Positions 56,501-64,000 of a stretch of 64,000 bases of DNA are shown in pieces (position 1 is the first letter of the stretch; every line of letters starts with the position of its first letter). Under the pieces are notes generated by a model. The model was given only the letters and a program-made list of their open reading frames with translations. It had not been told where the DNA came from and ran no database searches. The stretch is from Denticeps clupeoides. Taxonomy: Eukaryota; Chordata; Actinopteri; Clupeiformes; Denticipitidae. The stretch is taken from positions 12,182,046 through 12,246,045 of the forward strand of contig NC_041707.1 of assembly GCF_900700375.1 (NCBI RefSeq), written 5' to 3'. Made by a program: the position numbers and the translations under genes.

Positions 56501-59239
56501 TATTTTTTTATTAAAATGCATATCACAAGCAGTGAATATTACACAAACAAAATTACAATATGCACTGAGAAGAAAACAAGGACCTTTCTTTAAAAGAATC
56601 CATTTTTGCTTCCATGTCCACAAATGTTTAAAATCCACTTTGTGCTTTGTTCACTCTACATACTTGCCGTTTAAGTATCAGTTGTGGACTTTTCCAACTC
56701 AGCTTGGATCCCTGATAAACTGCTGCTTCACACTGATCAGGGCATATGTTCATGTTCAATAAGAATGCAGGCACACCCTAATTTTGTCAAGTTGCATGGT
56801 TTTAGCACAGCATATCCTACTCTTTCACACCACTGCAGAAAGGCGCATAAGTGAAGAAGCACAGCAAAGCATAAAATGTTCCGTACGACAAGGCATTTTT
56901 AAATATTTCTGGAAACAGTGTTGATTTTTTGGCTGAAAACCACTTAAGGTGCCAAATGCTTATTATAACTGGACACAGCAGAGGCAGAAAACCGTCCACA
57001 TCCCTTACTCAACCAGATGTTAACTATTTACAGGGCCTCTCATCTCCCACCGCCCCACAATACCTGTTCTCTCTAACACTCAGAATGTGACCTGGACAAA
57101 TTTCTGCTCTCTCCAATGTGACACCTGTATCCAACCACAGTCTTTTAGCCGACACCCTCTGTTACTGTTGGCTCATTACCTGAGATCTGACTCCAGCAGA
57201 AAAAGCCCCAAAGCCTCGGCCATTAGTTATATGCCAGCTACAATGGAGAAAAGAGAGTAATCAGCCAGATAAAAGCTTCAAAGGGCTGGAAATATCGGGA
57301 CGGAACAAAAGACACTTTGGCCTGTGAGCGAGTTGTTTCTCTTCAGGGCAGCCCGACAGCAACTGGCTGGCCTGTAAGGGAATCTCTGGTGCTTTCTGTG
57401 TTTGTCCTCCATCCTCACCTGCGTCCTACTCTTTGCTGAGGGCTCAGAGATCAGGTGTGAGGGTGATTCGGCATGGGAAAGGCCTTCAGGGATAAAAGGC
57501 GGCGGGGGATGTACGTGCACCCACACCTGCACCGAATAACAAGGCTGTCTGAGGGAGACGTGTCCACTTCGTTCCCATTATGTGTAATGTTGTTTCTGAA
57601 ATTACTAACGGTGATATACTTTGCAGGGTGCCTAATTATCGGCTGGAGTTTCCACTGCACCCACAGGTTGCTTTGTAAAATATACAGGAAAATGTACGTG
57701 CTCAGAGCAACATACCGTGTGCTTTTCAGATGAGAGTAGGCGGGGTGACATCAAAAAGGAAAGTGGGGCTGGGGGGTTGGTTGTGTAGTCAGTCTGACTT
57801 CATCCTACACTATAATTTACAAAGTCAATCAGTAAGCATACAGTGAGATTGGCGCTATAATTCTCATGGCAGTTGTGTGGTAATTCATGTTGACAGTAGA
57901 GTGATAGATTTGAAATAAGCTAAAAAAAGTTATGTGGTTCCTGGTGATATATTTTAAATAAAAACAAAATTTAGTGCATTAAAGCTATATTGGAAAAAAG
58001 AAAAAAAAAGAACAAAAACATAACATTACATACATTTTTTGCATTTTTTATAATTTAAAGTAATATATTACAGTAGCAACATTGCATTTTCATATTCAAC
58101 AAAATCAACATCAAAATAAAAATAAAAATGTGGACACTACAGGAGCTAACATTAGGTGCTAAATGTTTTTGACCCAAAAAGGTAAAGGAACATTAATGAT
58201 GAATTGGCTCAAATAAATAAAAAAAATTCTGCTGACATGGTCGGTTGGAACAAAATTTCAAATCAAATCACTTGTGAAACAAAACTTCTGTTGTTGTAAG
58301 TACTGGAGTAAACGTAACAGTACCGCTTGCTTTACTCAGCCCGTGAGTGAATGAGTAACGTGAACATCAAAGCTCAGGCTCACTGATTTGTAAAACGTCA
58401 CCTCAGATCTCCCAGAAGTGGAAGAAATGTTTATTTATGACGTACCTGTGCTGTCGTGCAGATCTCGCATGATGATAAAAATGTTGCATGGTGAGTGTGG
58501 CGCACACCTGTGCGTCCCGGTGCGCTTATTCAAAATGCAGTAAAAGCAACTTGATCTGTTGCCTTGTGTGTGCTGGCATGCAGGCCACGAGTAAAGACAT
58601 TATCCTGGAAAGACATTAAAAGCCACTCTAGTTCTGTATTTCCCCCCCACCCCGCATCAAAACAAGTATAGAATGTTGGCGTTGAGTCAATAACCCATTT
58701 AACATCAAAACTGAATGGCCATTCATAGGCAGCTGAGGCAACAATGGTTTAAGTGCGTTGCTGAGGATGCTGTCTAAAAGGCGACGTGTTCTTTGGTCCA
58801 GGTGGTCCGCTGGTCTGGGTCCTGCTTGCAATGTCAGGACTTCAGCGCTTGCTCGGATGGATTTGATCTTCTTCAGGTGCACTGACATATTCATGTGGTG
58901 TTTAGTCCCACCCCAGTTTATTTATGTACAGTCCAGGTACTGTCTTTTTTTGCAGTGGAATCAGAAGAAGAGCATTCTTAGGTCAAGAGGACGTACAGAA
59001 AGGCCAGAAAATGCAGTCCGCTTTCTTGGAACTTTAGATCCATCTGCACTAGTCGTTCCATCTGATGTCTCTTATGTTAAAAATGGATAAGCTTCTGTGT
59101 AGGGAAAGAAAAAACATGCAGTTTTTTAATCGTAGTCTTCTTTTTTTCACACCTTGTTGTCCTTCTTCATCTTGTTCTCTACATCTCTGGTTTCTCTTTG
59201 GCTGCCTTCACCTGGTGCGGCCTCTATTGTTTTTTTTCC
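56500..59239 (-). other. runx3: Presumed runx3 3' UTR and downstream flank
   Basis: No other gene is recognisable here. Minus-strand AATAAA candidates at 58917-58922, 58430-58435 and 56507-56512 would give 3' UTRs of about 0.3, 0.8 or 2.7 kb; I cannot choose. The 58628-58894 interval has an open minus-strand frame of 88 codons without recognisable relatives. Confidence 0.4.
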
Positions 59240-59757
59240 TCAATAGGGTCTCCAGACGGCCTCATCCATGCGTCCGGAGGCGCTCATGGTGGTGGGGGAG
59301 TTACTGTGGCTACCGTCGGCATCCACGCCCTCACTCTGGCTGCTTAGACTTGGGTTCATCAGGCTGCTGCCCCCTGCAGAGATGGCCGTGGCCCCGGGGC
59401 AGGAGGCCAGCATGCGGGTGGGGGAGCGCTCGCCTCCGCCGCTGCCCGTCCCACCGGCTGTCACCATGGAGAACGGGTAGGATCCTGAGCTGGTTCCGTA
59501 GTACAGTTGATAGGGTGTGGTGTTGGCCTGGAAGTGGGAACTCTGGTTCTGGTTCCCTGGGTATGGTGGGGGCAGGTAGGTGTGATAGCGGGACGAGGAC
59601 ATGCCTGTGACACTGAGGCCCCCGATGCCTGTGCTGGAGGGGCTGGCGGAGTAGGTGAATGCCCCAGGATAGGGCATGTGGGGGTCTGAGAATCGGGGTG
59701 CTGTCAGTGGGGACAGAGACGGGAATGAGGTCCTCTGTTGGAACAGCTCTGTTGTGC
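59240..59757 (-). CDS. runx3: Runt-related transcription factor 3, terminal coding exon only
   Basis: RUNX3 is a DNA-binding transcription factor (Runt domain with CBF-beta) acting in sensory neuron, lymphocyte and cartilage development (family knowledge). Only the last exon is in the window: acceptor at 59758 (CAG), stop at 59242-59240. It encodes about 172 residues of the activation/inhibition region, ending in the Groucho/TLE-recruiting VWRPY shared by all RUNX proteins. It is RUNX3 rather than 1 or 2 because of [12 protein letters not shown] after the conserved [19 protein letters not shown] and [10 protein letters not shown]. The upstream exons with the Runt domain are not seen up to 64000, so the preceding intron exceeds 4.2 kb. 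The antisense open frames over this exon are shadows caused by its GC-rich composition. Confidence 0.93.
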
Positions 59758-62700
59758 CTGAAAGAAAATGAGGACAAACATTTACTGCTCAGTCCAGCAT
59801 GTAGACCAGAATGTTAAAAATGACAGTTTTTTTATGTATTAAGTTCTACAGGAAAGACTTAATTCCACGTCTTAAAGAAGAACAGGAAAAGCATCCCAGT
59901 TCTAGTAAACTTGACTTCTGAGGAATGTTCACTGTGCAACAATATACAAACTTCAGCCTGACAACCACAATGACAAAGGAAACATTTATGGGACATGAAA
60001 GGGCATTTTGAAATATTCACAAATATTTGTATTAGCATTAGATTCATTATGTACCAGGTACATTTTAAAGGTTCAAACATGAAATCCGTTGGCCAACAGT
60101 ACCTCATTCTTGTGTTTATTACAAATGGAAAGGACCATTAAAATGTCCATACCCAAGACATTAGACCATGACGCAGTTCTCCTAGTCAGACTTAACATAA
60201 CTTGCCCTTTTAAACGAGAGCCCATGGCGGGAGACGTCATGCTTACGAAATTATCACACGTCCCATTCTGCGTAGAATCAGAAGACCCCTTGGCTGAACA
60301 GGAAATCAGGCCAAGTCCACACTCAACACAGACTGCTCTATGCTGACCTCTAGCAGCAGCCCGAGCGAGCTGCAGGGACGGCAACACTAGGGAGAGGGAT
60401 CTAAATATGAAACCCTACGATGACTGTTGTTCAAGGTGTTGGAGTGTCCTTTCACTCTCTTCGAATCCTGTGTGCCAACATGTTACGAATGTGGTTCTTC
60501 TAATTTTGTGGCCTTTGCAGTGGTTTCAGAAAAGCTGCCACTTCCATTTGTGGGATCAAGCTTCATCTTTCCTCACAGCTGGGCTTTGGTATGGCACATG
60601 GGTCCATGTGATCATGTAAAGGGCCTTTTGGCTTTTTGCATTGTGGCAGCCCTCTGCAGGGCCTGCCGAGAAACTAATATGGTCAAAGCCAGGTAATTGA
60701 GGACGGGTATTAGGTTTCATGTCCTGTGCGTCAGTGTCCAGACATGGGTCAACATGAGAGCAGGTGTGACGTGAATCTCTGCACCTGCTGGTCACTCACA
60801 GGCAAACACACACATACACACACATACACACTCACTCACTCAGGCGGACACTTGTCTGTAAGATTTCTGACCTCTCCATCTGGTCTCAGGCAGTACTGGG
60901 GTGCTGTGCGGTTTTTGCCACTGCAACTCCCGCACGGGAGGCGGATACGAAAGAGAGCTGTGTTTGTGAAAAAGCATGCGCTCGCATGCCAGAGCCCCGA
61001 GGGGTAGAGGATGCTGAACTTGCGTGCCACAGCCTTGTTGAAATGTCTGGAGAACTGGGTCCATTTTCAGGCGGATGAAAACGTTCCTTCGCAATTTCCA
61101 CAGCTGCGTCTTTTGCAGTTGAAATTCTGCTCCTCATGGGGGTGTTGAGAAAGAAAGAGGGGAAGAGAGGGAGAGAAAGGGGCTGCCTTTTCATTTTGCC
61201 AAGTCTAGCAGGGAGCTGGGGTCATATCTGATTTCACGCAAAAAGGAAAATCCCAGCCATCAGCTGCTGTTGATTCAGGAGAGTCGGCCCCGTTAATTCC
61301 TGGTGGACTCCGAAAAACTGTCTAGCCCACTCACTTGGTTCCCTTCCTCCTAAATATAGGCCCCAGGGCGGGGTGGTGGATCTTTTGGCAGGGGTGCTGT
61401 TGTGGTCCAGTAGCCCAAGCCCACCTCATATGAGCCCCATTAGCACCGAGCGGAAACGCTTTGACTAGATTGCGCTCATCAGGCGCGCCACGGTAGTCTG
61501 GCTTCGGCCCAGGAAGCTCTCCATGGTCACAGTTTTGGGATGTGAGACCACTCCTCCCCCCACCCCCCACCCCCTTAGCGCTGGACAGCGCTTCAGCACT
61601 TTCGAACGCACACGCTGACAAAGGATTACAGTTTTCACACAAGCCTTGCCACAGTAACTCCGGCAAAGTCAGTGATATACACCACTCTCACCCCCCTCCT
61701 CCTTTTCCTGTTATAAGTATAAGCCTGAATGCTGAGCTTGTGGTAAAGTGGGGCTTTGGGGTGGAGCAACGGCTCCCCCCCACACACACATGATCTCCAT
61801 TACATTCAGTTGAAAAGTGTTGCAGGGGACGGCAGCGGGGACGGACCCCAGAGGGCAAGCTGGCACAGCCCACCGTCTCTGATGTTCCACTGCCTGCTCT
61901 CTCAGTAAGGGGGTGTCTGTGTAGTCTGGGTTTTTATAGAGAACGCCGTGTTCCAGAATGCCGGCCTGCCGCTGCGCTTGAGAGCCTGTCGCCCCCCAGG
62001 AAGCTGCTTTTTTTTTTTTCCCTTCCCAGAAGTCCACTAGCCCACACTGAAGCGTGTAACCCTGATCCGCGGGGAGGTTTGGCTCATTTGCCTACAGTAG
62101 AAACTGCCTTTGGTTGCTAACATGAGGGCAAGGTGGGGGCGCAGGGGCCATGGTGGGCATGCAAATAGACACTCTCACCTGCTAAGTGTTTACCCCACCC
62201 CAATGCAAACCGGGACGGGCGACAGCTGAGGAATGGTGTCCCATGCAAACGAGGTGGGTCGCCAAAGATTTGTAGAGGGACTCAAAGAACGAGCTGATTG
62301 GCTCCCTACTCAAAACACATATCAGCACTAGGGACGTTCTAATGATTCGTCCCTGCGTTGATTACCACCAGACTGTTGAAGAGAATGTGTGAGAAAGTGT
62401 GTTTACATGCTTGCGGCTATGAGAAGGGCAAGTTTGTTTGTTTAAAACTTTGTTTCGTGGTGATGCAGACTTCAGTGTCAAGTATCAGGTTTAAATGAAC
62501 GCTGGCGTGTGCGGATGAGGCCGAACTGTCCGATGGCAGGGAAATTATGCCTCTCCACAAGCCAAAGAATTGGAGACACAAATGAACACAAATGAACCCA
62601 GTGTGTTTTTGCAAGCGCTCAGGCCTCGGACCATATTGCACCATGTCGCATGCAAATGCTGTCACTTGCTGACATGAGTCATATGCAGGTTATGAATACT

Positions 62701-64000
62701 GGACAAAATGCTGTAGCTGCTGGTGGCCTCACCATTTCTGATGTGTGCAATGCTACAAAAGGTGGTGTCAGTGGTCGGGGTAAAAAGGTCCCGGCAGTTA
62801 AAAACACGCTGCAGTCACCTTTCTCTCTCTCTGTGTTTTATTCATACAGCTCTGGGGGCCAAATTACTTTTTATTTGACTTTGACATTACCTGCTGTGCT
62901 TGCCCGTTTCTTTCCTTGTATGTGTTCCCTCACATACTTGGCCAATAAAAACGATTCCGATTCCGATTTTGATATGCAACTGAACGTAAGTAAAAACGCC
63001 ACTCGAGATGCCACCCCAATAATGCAGCGTATGAAATGCTGACAACTGCTGGCTATAAATCACAGGGCAAAGTAATGAATCTCCTTAATTTACCCACTGA
63101 GGACCAAACCCTGCCAGGAGTCAGCAGTGACTATGAGGAAACACGGTTGCGGTGGTGGTAGGTGTAGCTGTGACTCAGTGTACGTGGTGCTCTGGCAGCA
63201 TCTGTGGGAATGTGGGGGCAGTTGAATAGCCCTGGGGGTTGTTGGACGGTGCCAGTTCCAGGACGAAGGCAGGGCTTAGGAGGAATGTCTTGGGACAGGG
63301 GTGCCCAGGGCACAACATGATGCCTGCGATGGAATGCCCAACCTATGACTCACAGCCAAGTACAAATTCCAGCTCTGCATAATCTTTCTCATTGCTGCAG
63401 CTTTAAATTTGACCATCAAAAAAACCACAATGTCATTTGTTACATTCCACACCCAAATAAGTGTCAATTTAGTTCCAAGAAAATGTATAATTTGCTCAGA
63501 GTGTGACAGGCATGCCCCAATGCTTCACAAATTAATCAAGCACCATATAATTTGTGCAAAAAAAAATCTTGGGTCTGTGCAAAGTGAATGTGCAGTTTAC
63601 ATTTTTGTCCAAATGAGTAAATTGGTCCCTTTTGAATGACCTGATATCCCCCTTGGTGCTGTGCATACTAGAAAAAACATCAATACTGCTACATGGAGCA
63701 GGGCTGGGGATAGAGAGAGTGTGATTCCAGGATGAACAGCAACATGGGGATATCAGGCTGTGTGGTGTCCTTTACCAATGCCTAATGCTAACCCCTGACC
63801 TTCGAGTCAGCACAGCCATTAATTGAGACAAGAATAGACTCATTATCTCCACCACAATGCCAAGTCAGTATCTTCTTTCTAAGTGCACCCTCCCACTGTT
63901 TATTATTAATGGCAAAGCTGTGACTGAAATAGGAAATTGTCACGTGATAAAATAAGGACGAGGTGAAAGATGAAATTAAGACGCAATGAACACTTCCAAT
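59758..64000 (-). other. runx3: runx3 intron (partial), no coding exon seen
   Basis: Intron upstream of the last runx3 exon. I see no Runt-domain exon in it. It is relatively GC-rich with few repeats (a LINE-type tail near 62950) and contains clustered octamer, E-box and AP-1 motifs at 62150-62700. Confidence 0.5.
62840..62980 (+). mobile_element. Probable LINE 3'-end fragment
   Basis: CATACTTGGCCAATAAAAAC followed by GATTCCGATTCCGATTTTGA is the short-repeat tail typical of fish non-LTR retroelements. No coding part. In the runx3 intron. Confidence 0.5.

Noticed and set aside
59065-59610. 181-codon plus-strand frame and 148-codon minus-strand frame over runx3
   Set aside because: Other frames of a GC-rich exon; only the frame ending in VWRPY matches a known family.

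Overview
This window is vertebrate genomic DNA from a ray-finned fish, very probably a teleost. Genes are interrupted by GT-AG introns. The dispersed repeats are typical fish ones: two tRNA-derived SINE families, several Tc1/mariner-like and hAT-like DNA transposons, and CA and tetranucleotide microsatellites. I cannot name the species; the two SINE families suggest an early-branching teleost such as a clupeomorph, but that is a guess. There is no sign of a bacterial, viral or LTR-element gene.

Layout, left to right: golga5 (minus, 3' end cut by the window edge, 1-6040); rtf1 (minus, 6.3-16.6 kb); ndufaf1 (plus, 17.5-19.55 kb); nusap1 (minus, 19.6-24.0 kb); oip5 (plus, 24.3-26.5 kb); the long noncoding RNA gene cyrano/oip5-as1 (minus, about 26.57-30.75 kb); chp1 (minus, 31.7-40.1 kb); a gene-poor stretch of about 16-18 kb; and the terminal coding exon of runx3 (minus, 59.24-59.76 kb) with the start of a long intron running off the right edge. 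I rebuilt exon boundaries by hand. Reading frames close without a break for rtf1 (680 codons before the stop), ndufaf1 (304), nusap1 (444), oip5 (205) and chp1 (195), and for the visible 570 codons of golga5, so all look intact.

The block rtf1-ndufaf1-nusap1-oip5-cyrano-chp1 has the same order and relative orientation as human 15q15. Two pairs are head to head: rtf1/ndufaf1 and nusap1/oip5, the latter being mitotic/centromere genes sharing a promoter with NF-Y and CHR-like motifs. oip5 and cyrano are tail to tail, with polyadenylation signals about 90 bp apart. The flanks, golga5 and runx3, lie on other chromosomes in human, so they mark rearrangement points.

The most notable element is the cyrano lncRNA. 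No lncRNA ORF is conserved, but its minus strand carries a near-perfect, centrally bulged target site for miR-7 (28973-28998). This is the known signature of cyrano, which directs miR-7 destruction. It is a described system, recognised here from sequence alone. I did not find convincing evidence of a wholly unknown system. The best secondary leads are the nusap1/oip5 promoter, a G-quadruplex-type repeat at the chp1 promoter, two hAT insertions with target-site duplications, and candidate regulatory DNA around runx3.
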